Assembly: GCA_914767885.1 (NCBI GenBank)
Contig: CAJZBQ010000044.1
Coordinates: 496,001 to 560,000, forward strand
Origin: Blepharisma stoltei
Lineage: Eukaryota; Ciliophora; Heterotrichea; Heterotrichida; Blepharismidae
DNA: 64,000 nucleotides
Reading direction: 5' to 3'
In this document: in pieces, positions 21,606-32,617 of the stretch
Layout: every line of letters starts with the position of its first letter
Numbering within the stretch: the stretch's first letter is position 1
Program-made: the position numbers and the translations under genes
The notes under the pieces: model-generated
Database searches by the model: none
What the model was told of the DNA's origin: nothing
What the model saw: the letters and a program-made list of their open reading frames with translations, nothing else

Positions 21606-22322
21606 ATGTCCGAGCTCGTCCATGAAGGTAATATTTTTATTTTGTATATCCCGATTGGGTTTACAGTGTCAAAAGTTGCTGAAATAAATAGTCTTCTTGA
21701 TATTGTGGAGAGTCATGAAGGGCCTACTGCATTGATTATTACCTCAAAGAACCACAAAATTTTTTCCGCTGGGATGGACCTTAAAGAAATATTAAAAGAA
21801 GGTGGAACAGCAGAGGCAGCAGCAAGAGTGTTTATCGCACTTATGAAATTATATGGTAGACTTTTAGCTTTTAAAGTGCCTACAATTGGTGCACTTAATG
21901 GGCATACCATTGCTGGAGGATTGATGTTTGCCCTTTCTCTAGATTATCGTATTATGGCTAGAGGAAAATCTACACTGAAAATGACAGAATTGCCTTTAGG
22001 AATGGTCCTTCCAAGAGGTGGAGATATTGTCCTAACTACTAAGTTACCGCCTACTGTTCATCGAGATCTTGTTCTTAAAGGAAAATCTTTTTCCTGTGAA
22101 GAAGGCTTAAGTAGTAGCATTATTGACGAGCTTGTAGAGCCTCAAGATTTAATGAGAAGAGCAAGAGAATTAGCAAATGAATTGTCAGCCTTGGGAGACA
22201 AAAAGGATGTTTATATGTGCGTTAAAAAAAGCATGTATTATGATAGTATTGAAACGAGCTTAGAGGCTAAATATTCAAGAGCTGAGTGGAAAGCTATGGG
22301 TGAAGAAGAGCCTAAACTATAA
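21606..22322 (+). CDS. peroxisomal enoyl-CoA isomerase/hydratase-like protein, copy 3
   Basis: A 238-residue third tandem paralogue with IFSAGMDL, NGHTIAGG and MTELPLG. It ends in PKL, another PTS1 variant. It is the most divergent in the helix following the active-site loop (EILKEGGTAEAAARVF). Retention of all catalytic-site motifs suggests that all three copies are active. Confidence 0.88.
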   Translation: MSELVHEGNIFILYIPIGFTVSKVAEINSLLDIVESHEGPTALIITSKNHKIFSAGMDLKEILKEGGTAEAAARVFIALMKLYGRLLAFKVPTIGALNGHTIAGGLMFALSLDYRIMARGKSTLKMTELPLGMVLPRGGDIVLTTKLPPTVHRDLVLKGKSFSCEEGLSSSIIDELVEPQDLMRRARELANELSALGDKKDVYMCVKKSMYYDSIETSLEAKYSRAEWKAMGEEEPKL

Positions 22323-22680
22323 GAATAAATGATTTAAGGTCATTTCACGCTTATTGATATTTAAGAATTCATCATTTTTTTTATTGTTTATTTGACAAGA
22401 CTCATAAAACACTAGATGTATATAAATCTTAAATTTTAATAAAATAAAAATTTATTTCCAGAATTTCCATAATGATTTTTCTTGCCTAAATACTTTTTTA
22501 ATTTTCCTGTTGATTTAATCTCTTATCAGGTGGTTAATTAGCACAATATTTTAAAAAAATGCTTCTTTTACGATATTAACGCAAAGTAAATGAGTACTTT
22601 TTGCATTGGAATATGATTTTCTAGAAGAAGCCCAAAGATCAAGCCATTTTTAGTTCAATAATTTAAATTATATATTTAAG

Positions 22681-23241
22681 TTATATCATACCTTTTGTAT
22701 GAGCATGCTCAATATGGACAGTAAGCATGTATTTATTGTAAATAATAGAACCACAAATATCACACTTTACCCTTGTGGCTTTTTCATGAACTTGCGTAAT
22801 ATGGAATCTCAACGCATACTTGTTTTCGTATCTTTTACCACAGATCTTGCAAGTGCATCTCTTTCTTTTGTGTATGTGAGCTTTGCCCTTATGCTGTTCT
22901 AGGCCTTTTTTACTTTTACAAATTTTTGAGCAGAAAGGGCAAATTAAATTTTTCCTTACTTCGTAAGTTGATTTGTTCACAATTTGGGTTTCAGTATCAT
23001 CAGACAAATCGAATCCTAACTCAAGATTCAAGAATCCTATTATTTCATTGTCAAATTCTAGCTCTTCAATCATATGCTTCTTAAGAAGAATTACTTCTGA
23101 AAATATCTTCTGGCATAGCTTGCATTGATATGCGCTTAGTTTAAATGTGTCAGCTATTCTTGGTGAATCATTGCTACCGATTTGCGTGCAAACTGGGAAT
23201 GGCTCAGGTAGGTCTTTGAGCTGTGTGCTTTCTAACTTCAT
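22681..23241 (-). CDS. C2H2 zinc-finger protein 2
   Basis: A 186-residue paralogue of the gene at 19263, starting at MKLESTQLKDL. Finger-like units are CKLCQKIFSEVILLKKHM, CPFCSKICKSKKGLEQHKGKAH, CKICGKRYENKYALRFHITQVH and CDICGSIIYNKYMLTVHIEHAH. It lies tail-to-tail with isomerase copy 3, the same arrangement as zinc-finger 1 with isomerase copy 1, so the pair may have been duplicated together. Confidence 0.85.
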   Translation of the reverse strand: MKLESTQLKDLPEPFPVCTQIGSNDSPRIADTFKLSAYQCKLCQKIFSEVILLKKHMIEELEFDNEIIGFLNLELGFDLSDDTETQIVNKSTYEVRKNLICPFCSKICKSKKGLEQHKGKAHIHKRKRCTCKICGKRYENKYALRFHITQVHEKATRVKCDICGSIIYNKYMLTVHIEHAHTKGMI

Positions 23242-24303
23242 TAGTGTAATTTATTTATTACTGATTAAAATGGTAATACTGAACAGGAGGATTTATATCA
23301 GTAACTCTTTGTCTAGTTCTAGCTAAGCATAGTATACAGTTTTAGATATAAAGAAGAGGTGATGAAGTCAATTTATTATGGCAAGTACTCATTTTGACAA
23401 TAATTTTAAAATAGATGAAAATAAATTAATCAGGATTTTTTATTAACTCCCCCGTCCTTAGCACCATTGAAAAATCCTATTTTTCGCCCAAAAATCACCC
23501 TCCGTGAGACTACAAAAATTATTTTAATATATAAATTTTTTAAGAAAAAAAAAAATTGATATATAAGTGATAATTATTATAATGAGATCTCTAGCTAATT
23601 CAGTTTCATGTTAAACAGCTTGGATTTAAAACATAAATTTTACAGATTAAATATATATTTGATTTCGAATTTTTGCGAATTGGAATTTTTTTAATTTCGA
23701 CCAAAAACATTTTACTATAAAATTTACATAGAATTTTTAAAAAAAATTAACCCACTTCGTAAGCGAACAAAATATTTTGTTCGCTCACAGAGGCGGGGAG
23801 AGTAAGTAATGGAGGACATAGATGTTATACCTATGAAAAATAAAAACAAGATAACGACTTTATGCTGAATGATATTAATAAAAATCATTTTCACATTTGA
23901 AAGCTTTGCAAGCATTTCATATTTTTAATTATTTAGAGTATAAATGGACTAAATAAAGTAAATTTAATGATAATAAAGAAAAAATTACTGCTTTAATAAA
24001 AAATTTCTGCTTTTAATAGACCTAATATTTTAAATATTTTATTTTTATTAATTTTTTGATTTCTCTTATTAATATAATAATTTTCTATTATTCTTAAAGA
24101 AAAGTCTTGGAAATTTATGCATTATATCTCTTCAATAGGGACTAAAACGTTCTCATTATTTATAGCCCCAAAAAGACTTAAATAACAAATTTATAAAAGC
24201 ATTATAAAATTATGCAGATTCTTTTGCGATTCTTTATACAATTATATTATATTAATTAATATAAAACCATATATTTCTCCTATTAAGAAAATTAATAATT
24301 AAC
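23242..24303. other. intergenic region containing one MITE
   Basis: This spacer of about 1.06 kb holds the family-1 MITE at 23446-23804. Apart from that it is AT-rich with no gene that I can support. Confidence 0.5.
23446..23804. mobile_element. family-1 MITE, intergenic, diverged
   Basis: TA-bounded, 359 bp. The ends are ACTCCCCCGTCCTTAGC and GTTCGCTCACAGAGGCGGGG. An internal TTCGTAAGCGAAC / GTTCGCTCAC pair forms the usual back-to-back terminal palindrome. Confidence 0.85.
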
Positions 24304-26061
24304 ATGGCATTTTCTAAAGCCCATCCTCAGATAAAGTATTTTTCGTCCCTACAAAAAGAAGGAAACATTTCAGCTAAAGCATCAAAGCTCACAATAGATG
24401 TTCCAGAAAACGAAGAAGATATATTATCATCTGAGATTTTATCTATAAATAAGAATTCTCCTTCTCATTCAAGAGACACCTTTAAAGCAATAAAGATACA
24501 ATCTAATTCAGGAACTCCAAAAAATTCCACTCCCATATCAAAGCAGTATAAGCCTAACTCCCCCCCCCCCTCCGTGAGCGAACAAAACCATTAGAAAAAT
24601 CGCCATTTTTTTTGACCAAAAACCCACCCTCCGTGAGTGAACAAAAAATTTTTTTAATAGAAAAAATTTTAATGGAAAAAAATTTTGATATATAAGTGAT
24701 AATTAGTATAATGAAATCTAGAGCTAATTCTGTTTAATTTTAAACAAATTGCGTTTTAAAACATAAATTTTGCAAATTTAAATTAATATTTGCTTCCCCA
24801 ATTTTTGCAAATTAGGATTTTTTTAAATTTCGAAAAAAATATTTTTTTATAAAATTTATATATAAATTTTTTTAAAAAAAAAAAAATTAACCCCCCTCCG
24901 TGAGCGAACAAAATTTTTTTTGTTCGCTCACGGAGGGGGGGGGGGGGGAGTAAGCAAATTCATAGTGAAGGAAACATTCCGACTGGAAAAGAAAAATCAT
25001 ATAATTTTTCTCCGGAAATTAAAACGTCTTCTCGAGATCCTGCTTCTTTTTACGCTTTAAAAAAAAATTCATCCTATAAAATCGGAGCTTCAACGAAGCT
25101 GAATCATAAATCTGGCACTCCTGACAAATCCAAAAGGCTTCTTGACCTCCCGCCAAGACCAAAAATGATACATAATAAAGGATATCTAGGGAAAATTGAA
25201 ATAAAGCCAGAAACAGGCTCTTCTCCAACTTTGAATATCCATATTACGCAAATTAAAAAGTCAGCCTCTTCCTCTATACGAATAAAAAAGCAGCTAACCG
25301 AAGTGGAAATTAAAGCTATGAGTGAAGTGCATTATAAAGAGCATCTGTTTCAAACTTTTCAAGCAATGAAGTTAATTAAAAATCTACCACCTCTAGAGCT
25401 TAGTCTAATTCGAGAAAAAAAGATATATTTACCGAAAAAAGTTGGATGGGAAAACAAAAAAACGGCTATTTTTGATCTAGATGAAACATTAGTGCATTGC
25501 TGTGATAGGACTAATGATTGTGATGTAATTTTGCCTATTTCTTTCCCCTCAGGGGAAACTTTAGCTGCAGGAATTAACATTAGGCCATATGCTGTTGAAT
25601 GCTTAAGAGAAGTTAATAAAGATTACGAGATCATTATATTTACAGCTAGCCATCAAAGCTATGCAGACGCTGTATTGGATTATTTGGACCCTAATAAAGA
25701 AATTATTCATCATAGGCTCTATCGAAATCATTGTGTAAATGCTAAAGGAATTTATATGAAAGATCTCCGAATATTTGCCAATAGGAAAATAAAAGATATA
25801 GTAATTATTGATAACTCAGCTTATTCATTTGGAAATCAATTGGATAATGGGGTACCTATCATATCATGAATAGATGACTATTATGATAAAGAATTGTATA
25901 ATCTTATTGACTATTTAAAAACATTAGCTAAGGCAGAGGATATAAGGGATATAAATCGGCAAACTTTTCATCTTAAAACTCTCTATGAAGATTATATTCA
26001 GGATTTTTTAGCAAATGACAGAGAAGAAGCCAAACTTGTAAAAAATAGCAAAAAGGGATAA
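24304..26061 (+). CDS. SCP/FCP1-type (HAD) phosphatase 2, MITE-interrupted
   Basis: Removing 24557-24952 leaves 1362 nt and a 453-residue protein. The first 200 residues are Ser/Lys-rich and disordered. The catalytic domain follows with AIFDLDETLVHCC (DxDxT), IIFTASHQSYADAVLDYLDP and IVIIDNSAYSF, then a TGA-encoded Trp (ISWIDDYYDKEL). It is the paralogue of the gene at 12697-13581. It is a likely Ser/Thr phosphatase of the CTD small-phosphatase type; its target is unknown. Confidence 0.88.
24557..24952. mobile_element. family-1 MITE, full length, inside the phosphatase 2 exon
   Basis: A 396 bp copy between TA 24555-24556 and TA 24951-24952 with unbroken C10 and G15 end runs. It has the back-to-back terminal palindrome at one end and the subterminal motif at the other. 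Excision gives QYKPKQIHSEG in frame. It is near-identical to 13851-14242, so it may be a recent insertion. Confidence 0.93.
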
Positions 26062-26212
26062 AAAACTGATTAACATTATTTTAAAATCAAAGTTCCTGTT
26101 GCCTTTGCTTAAGGGAATATTTATTAATTAAACCTTAATTTGAATCATTTCTTTAATTTTGATTGTATGAGGAATTTGAAAAATTTAATTTTTTCTAATT
26201 ATATAAATAAAA

Positions 26213-27346
26213 ATGGATTATGATGCACCTTGGAGATGCAGATCTGCAAGCAGCTTCGAAAAAATTGCTCAAGTAGGCGAAGGGACTTATGGGAACGTAT
26301 TTAAAGCAAAAGATCGCATAACTAATGAAGTTTATGCAATGAAAAAGATCAAAATGGACCGAGAAAAAGAAGGCTTCCCAATTACAGCTCTTCGTGAAAT
26401 CAAGCTTCTTAAGCAAATGGACCACCCAAACATAGTCAAGCTCAAAGAAATCGTGACTTCAAAATCAACTGACGACCGCACGCCTGGAAATGTATATCTG
26501 CTGTTCGAATATATGCATCATGACTTAGAAGGTCTTCTTAACATGCCAAAACCTAAAATAGAATACACAGTTCCTCACTTAAAATGCTTTATAAAGCAAA
26601 TGCTCCAAGCTATCGAATATCTCCACTCCAAAAATATCATCCATCGGGACATCAAATGTGCAAATTTACTAGTCAATGATGATGGAGAGGTAAAGCTGGC
26701 TGACTTCGGGCTTGCAAGAAGTGTCAGCTCAAATCCCCAAGAAATGTATACAAACCGTGTCATTACTTTGTGGTACAGGCCTCCAGAACTGCTTTTAGGA
26801 TCAACTAAATATGGAGGAGAAGTCGACATGTGGAGTGCTGGATGCATTATAGGTGAAATTTTAGCAAGAGCACCTATGTTTCCTGAACCAGATGAGCCAA
26901 AAATGATACAAAAAATTTATGATCTTTGTGGAACTCCTAGTGAAGAAATCTGGCCAGGTGCTTATTCCTTACCGCATTTTGAAAAATTTGCTCCACGAGA
27001 AAGAAGGACGAGAATGCTGAGGGTAAAGTATGCTGAAAAGGCGAAGTACCCGAATTTTGATGAGCTCGCCTTAGATCTGATTGACAGACTGCTGCAGTTA
27101 AACCCAGAAAACAGATTGACGGCAAGGCAAGCTTTAGATCATCCTTATTTTACAACAGAGCCTTTGCCTTGTCTTCCAAGCGAGCTACCAAAAATTAATG
27201 AAGAGCTTCACGAGTGACTTGTCAAAAAACAGCGGAAAGAGCAAAGACCTAATTATCCTCCTGGCTATAAGCCTCCTACCAAAAGGCCTGCTGATCGTCC
27301 TAATCCTTCACCTACAAAAAGAGCAAAGCTAGATGAAGAAAGTTAA
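26213..27346 (+). CDS. CDK9-like cyclin-dependent kinase
   Basis: A 377-residue kinase with one TGA read as Trp near 27215. It has glycine loop GEGTYGNV, PITALRE helix (the exact CDK9 signature), catalytic HRDIKCANLL, DFGLA and the T-loop TNRVITLWYRPPELLLG. The C-terminal tail is basic (PPTKRPADRPNPSPTKRAK) and could be a nuclear localisation signal. CDK9/BUR1 kinases pair with a cyclin and phosphorylate the RNA polymerase II CTD to release elongation. That is interesting beside an SCP-type phosphatase, though adjacency need not mean linkage here. Confidence 0.9.
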
Positions 27347-28359
27347 TATTAAAAATTGATCTGTTAATCTTTTACTAATAAATCATATATTTCCGCTGAC
27401 ATCTTATTGTTCCAATATTAATTTTATAATAAACTGCTTAATAATTGATAAGGTTTCTTGTTTCTAAAATTCGAGAGTTTGTGATGGTGGATGGAAAAAT
27501 AGTAGTTCAATTCTTGGTGAGGTTGAATATAACTATTTATAGCAAACAGTTGATTTTAGTAATCTTTATAACTATCTTCAGATCAGTTGGCAGCTGCAAT
27601 TTTATCATGCTTTATTTAAAACCTTGTATTCGAATTAATGATATTAAATAGTTATTCAATCACAAAATTCAAATTAAGCATTTAATTTGTTAAGAATATA
27701 TAGATTTGAGAAACTAATGATTGCTTTTATAATCAATTAGTGAGTATCAAAGCTTATTAACTTAATATATGACATTTTTTCTTGATCTGCTGTTGAGGCA
27801 TCTTTTGACGTTTATTTGCCTGATCATTTAAAAATTTAATCAAAGAAATAATTAGATATGATTTTCTTAGAATAAAAATACTTTTTTGCTTAGAATAAAT
27901 TATTGAGTACTTAATGGGATTTTTCCCTAGGAAAAAAAAATTGTTGTATTTCGATAAGAGAGTATTTTCTGATGGTCTTTTTGATTTCCTTGATTAAAAG
28001 CAAAGCTACTGATATTCATTTTAATTTAAGTAAAAGTTTTATTACGAAATATGTTCAGTGGAGTATTTCCATCCATTTTTGTCTCAACATAAGTTGGTTG
28101 TCTGCTTAATAGGCTTTTATAAATTTTTCTTACTTCTTACAACTAAAATATTAATTAATAAGTTTATATAATGTCAATGCTCATATTTATACACAAAAAA
28201 TTATGTTTTTTCAAAGTATAGGATGGGAGAGTTATTAATTTATTTAAACTAATCGAAAATATCCCACTCTCCTATTTATATGAAAATTTTTGCTTTAGTA
28301 CAGCTATAAATTTAAAGATAAAATGGATTTAATACTTTTTTCAAAATTAAATAAAACTC
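27347..28359. other. intergenic, 1 kb
   Basis: AT-rich spacer. The open frame at 27445-27651 has no ATG-context or family signal that I can defend. No repeat ends seen. Confidence 0.4.
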
Positions 28360-29343
28360 ATGGATCAATTAAATAACTTGCAGCTTGGCCTTCAAGTCCC
28401 ACGAATTATAGTGCCTGCTGGCTTTCCTTCTTTAACGAAATCCGACGACTACCCCTTCAAATGCTCCCAATGTGGTCTGTGCTTCAAAAATGAAATTGAA
28501 CTTACTGCTCATGATTCTCCAGAACCGAATATAGAATCTTATAAAATTCTTGTTTACAAACCACCTCTTTCCGCAGTTAGATTGCCATGCGCTAATCAAT
28601 TTAATTATTGCGAGCTATGTAGTAAATATTTCAACTCAAACCAAGGCTTTAGGCAGCATCTTGGCAAAGTGCATGAAAGTCAAGGGATAAAATAAAATGG
28701 CATTCAGTTCGAGCGAAATTAACTCCGCTAATTTTCTCTCCTCAAGCAATTTTATTTATGGGGAAAGGTTTTCTTCTGATAACTTCTGCACAGCAGCAGC
28801 AGTTTAACTCTGGCAGATAAGCCGAGGCACTGCTCCAAGTACGCTCGAAGTTTTTACCTCTCAGCACACCCGAGGAAGGTAACCCTTAGACGGAGCATAA
28901 GCAGGATCTAAGTCAAGGAAGACAAGGCAACGCAGCCTGTCGAAGCCGGAACACTGTATTTGTCCGCGCACTGGCGCAACGAAGTGGATCGATCTAGAGG
29001 TCCATGGGCACGACACATGGACAAATATGGTGGCAGCTCTGGAAACAGCTGCCTTCATAATGGATGTTAAAGGTTATAAGCTTAATAAGACAATATAAGC
29101 ATGAAAGTCAAGGAAAAAAACGCTGAGTGCAATATTTGCCACAAATTATTCAAGCATAAGCACGCTCTGAAGTTTCATGTGGACCAAGTCCACGATACAT
29201 TTAAAAGAGTACCTTGCATTCGCTGCAAAAAAGAATTTTACAATAAATATAAGCTTAAAAACCATTTGAGGAAATGTAAAGTCGTTGAAGATTTGAGTGC
29301 TGGAGAGAGCGTTTATGAAAAGCCTGATGATGAAATAGTTTAA
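28360..29343 (+). CDS. C2H2 zinc-finger protein 3, retroelement-interrupted
   Basis: With 28690-29097 removed, 576 nt encode 191 residues. Fingers are CSQCGLCFKNEIELTAHD (degenerate), CELCSKYFNSNQGFRQHLGKVH, CNICHKLFKHKHALKFHVDQVH and CIRCKKEFYNKYKLKNHLRKC. It is a paralogue of the genes at 19263 and 22681 (shared HKHAL-FH and YNKY motifs). Frame is kept only by a TA-to-TA cut that leaves both target duplications in the message (HESQGISMKVKEK). Simple collapse of the duplication would shift the frame. Confidence 0.82.
28690..29097 (+). mobile_element. SINE-like retroelement (IES) in zinc-finger gene 3
   Basis: A perfect 15 bp duplication GCATGAAAGTCAAGG lies at 28671-28685 and 29099-29113. 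The element starts near AAAATGGCATTC and is GC-rich relative to its surroundings. Boundaries given here are the TA-to-TA boundaries (TA 28688-28689 and 29096-29097) that preserve the frame. Confidence 0.82.
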
Positions 29344-29615
29344 TTTGAATTTTTCTTAATTTTTAAGACTTAAATAAAAAAAATAAACGTATATAAAAAA
29401 GGTAATTACGATAATGTTTTAAAATAAGATAAAAATAAAGCCTCAAATCCTATTCGATTTCAAATTTTGTTCATTACGATTTTGCTGATATTAATGAAAA
29501 TGCTCAGGCTCATAAATTGAATTTCTATAGATATCTATCCAAAAATATGCAATTCTTTTTACTGATAAAATATAAAATTTACCTAAAGAACTAATTAAAA
29601 TCCATAATGTTTTAT

Positions 29616-29770
29616 TTAAGCCATTGCCATTTCAGGTCTAATACGTTCTAGGGGTGCAAACCATCATTCTAAAAATGTTTCTTTATCGATATATCCATTT
29701 TTGTCACTACCTTCTTCTCCATATAAGATAAATTTTTTAAAAGTTATCGGCTCAATTTCTTTTTATTTTT
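29616..29770 (-). pseudogene. EF-hand protein C-terminal fragment
   Basis: This frame encodes GSDKNGYIDKETFLEWWFAPLERIRPEM and ends in TAA; one Trp is a TGA. It looks like the last EF-hand of a calcium-binding protein. Upstream there is a TAA and no matching exon that I could place, so it is either a fragment or the last exon of a disrupted gene. Confidence 0.35.
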
Positions 29771-29887
29771 TATCTGCTGTTTAAAACATAGAAACCACTT
29801 TTATATTTTTTACCATTAGCTGTTTAAGTCAAAAATTTTAATTGTTCAAGCTTAAAATTTACAATTATTTTTTACAAAATCTCCTCA

Positions 29888-32572
29888 TTAAAAATTTCTA
29901 ACACATGGTGGAATAAGCAATTTTTCAGCTTGTCTGCTGATTACATCTTGATACTTGAACATGTAAGACATGTCATCACTGACGCACAAAATATGCAAAT
30001 GCAAGCTCAAGCATAGCCTATGCAGTAATGAACCTGTCAGAGTATTGATATTATTTTCAGTGCAAACTTTATCATATTTTTTTGCGACTTGCTTTCTGGT
30101 CAAATGCTCTTTTTCCAGCTTTGTTTTCCATAAGCTCGAAACTTTTTTCAGGAAGTATCTTTTGGCACCTTCTGAAGGCCAAACCCATCTTCTTTCTTCC
30201 ATTTTAGATACAAGTGGCCCACAATGCCTGGTTCTCTTGCACCCAGGATCTTCCCATTTCCCTCCACAGCATCTCCAATGAGGCTCCCAAAGCACGATAG
30301 TATCTTGCCCTTTAAGTATTCCTGAGTGTCCGAAGTCCCAATAGCCAGTATGGCACTGGCAGGCTCTATCATGATTGTCAGTCTCTTTATAGGTTTTTTC
30401 ACATGTGGAATTCAAGCAATATCTGGCCTCATTATCAAGTGCTTCTTTATTTTTTTTCTTCTGATAAGGATTTATGTATGGCTTAATTTCTGTATTGAAA
30501 AACCTTGAACTTGTAGCCGTTTTCGAAAAAGTTTCCTTTTTAGAGGTCCGGTTTGGCTGGATCCCTGGATTTGTGACAGATTTTGTGATAAAATAAATTT
30601 TTGCTTCTTCATCGGGATACTCTGCAAATCGATGCTCATCATCAACGCATCCGCCAGATTCCATACCCATTGGGTCGGCTTCAGCGTTGCAACAAGACCA
30701 AAAGCAGCCCCCTCTTTCGTTGAACTCTAAGTGTCCACTGTGGTAAGAGCAAGAATTGTTTGGCTTATTTTTTTTACCACATGTATTGGGGTCTGGGAAA
30801 GATCTTCCACAAAATGAATCGGGATGAAGACTGACTGGGTTATTTTCACCTCTATTTATACACTTATGCATGACAAAGGAATTTGGAACTCCTTCGTGGA
30901 ATCCTACTTTGCAGCCTGGGCTTGTCCATTCTCCTCTACAGCATGTCCAATTTTCAGGCCATAGACCATGAATACTCCCGAACTCCCATCTTCCAGGATG
31001 ATATCTGCAGGCTCTTTTATGATTTTTACCATAAGTATATATATCTCTATTTACAATATAAAGTCTATTTTGGCTGGTTAACCTCATGCAATCTAAATAA
31101 TAATATGTTTATAAAATTGATTTAGACCTCAAATTTTTTTTATGTCTGTAAAACATGGAAATATATGGTAAAGATGTATATTTTTGATTGGCAGCCCCAA
31201 TGCTTACAATACATTTCTTGATCAGACAACAGTTCCAAGGTCTCCTCTCGCTTTTTTTGCCCACTCATTCTGGGATCTTCTGATAGTGTTATCAAGCTCA
31301 TAACGCAATCAGGATGTCTATTATCTTCTCCAGCTTCCTTTCTATACTCTGCTTGGAATTTTGTTAATTCTTGCGTGTTTCCATACACATAGGCAACTAA
31401 ATAAATAGAATCCAATACATACCTCGTTACTGGCCTTTCATTTTTTATTTTATATAGCTTAAGCCTCCCAAATTTATCTTTATATTGATCAGATCCAACC
31501 CCTTCAATAGATGCTGCAAAAGTCCCAATCCTTGGAGGTCCATATTTATTTCCTACGATCTCACATGCAGGAAATTCTTCTGAAATATCTTTATAGGCAT
31601 CATTAAACCAGGACTGGTATTCTCTTTCGCTATGTCTAGTTGTAGTCTGATGTGAGCCGCAATTTACACAAAAATCAATGCACACTTCAAAATTTCCGCT
31701 TCGGTTGTTCATGAATTCCTCACAAATCGTGTAGATGTGGTTAAATTTCTCACGAGGGTCCATATCCGCTGAGCCAAATTGCTCGCCGAGTTCGATGGAG
31801 TCTGTATAAGATCGGAGATTGTCAAGGAAGTCCAAGTAGTGAATTAAGTCTACTGGGTCGTCATTTGGTCTTTCTGGGGGTACTGAGCTATAACTTTTTG
31901 CAGCTTTGGCTAGGGCCAGAAGTTCTTTTTTGGTAAAGTAGAGATTTACTTGGTAAAGAGGTGGCATCATTCTGTCGAGTTCAAGCTTGTCAAGGATATT
32001 TCCTTCATCGTCTCTATATGTTGGCAAAGCTGCTCTCAGTATTCTATAAATTGCTGCAAGCCAATCTTAATCTTAATTAATAGGTAGCAGTGTGTCTTAT
32101 TGATTTTGCAGTCAGAATCCCATAAGGAGATTTATACGCTTTGCGACGAGCTATCAAGGATATGAATGTTTAGGATGTATTGCTTGACAAGTTAGCTCTG
32201 TCAACACCTTGCTCCTTCTCAGGTCCTGATGCCACGAACACACGAAATACCGCTTGCTATGCGTCTTCTCCTTCCCTTGCCGGCTTCAGTGCTAATTGGG
32301 CAGGCTAGGACTCCTGCGGCCTTGATCGAGGTGGAGAGAAATATGATTATTCACATAAAAATTTCAGCTGCCAGCCAATCAAAATACGGCAAGAGCTTCC
32401 CTACCTTCATATACATTTTGGGGTTTGCCTGGAAATACTGATCCAGTCTCTCAAAAACTGTCAGCTGCGCTGCTCCTTTATCTTGTTTCTTAACTGTTCT
32501 TGTAGTTTCTAGCATTTTTGGAGCTTCTGCATCTTTAATCAAAGTTTGTGTCATTCCTTCTGTTTTTTTCAT
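29888..32572 (-). CDS. large Cys-rich protein with CxxC module and C/H/G/CC repeats
   Basis: Removing 32053-32366 and 31038-31176 leaves 2232 nt, a 743-residue protein. Residues about 100-300 contain a helical part, then CVNCGSH with EEFPACEIVGNKYGPPRIGTF, reminiscent of a SelW/Rdx-type redox fold (CxxC, FP, GxF). Three repeats follow: C-x2-H-P-G-R-W...W-x-CC...GC, CSYHSGHLEF...CC...GGC and CQCHTGYWDFG...WRCCGGKWEDPGC. Their conserved Cys and His suggest zinc binding. I recognise no named family; the redox reading is weak. Confidence 0.75.
31038..31176. mobile_element. short AT-rich IES in the Cys-rich gene
   Basis: These 139 bp contain stops in frame. On the minus strand the flanks carry alternating TATA. 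A TA-to-TA cut joins CQSK to IYTYGKNHKRACRYHPG in frame, completing the first Cys/His repeat. No terminal inverted repeat or retroelement tail is visible, so it fits the short non-repetitive IES class. Confidence 0.65.
32067..32366 (-). mobile_element. SINE-like retroelement, reverse, in the Cys-rich gene
   Basis: The duplication GCTGCNAGCCAATC lies at 32053-32066 and 32367-32380. The left end carries TTAATCTTAATTAAT, the hexamer tail in reverse. Collapsing the duplication joins FDWLAA to IYRILRAALPTYRDDEG in frame. Confidence 0.82.
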
Positions 32573-32617
32573 ATAAAATATGGCATTTTCCCAAAAATTA
32601 CCCTATATTCTATTAAT

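Noticed and set aside
26575-26847. Antisense frame across the kinase gene
   Set aside because: A shadow of the strongly conserved CDK frame.
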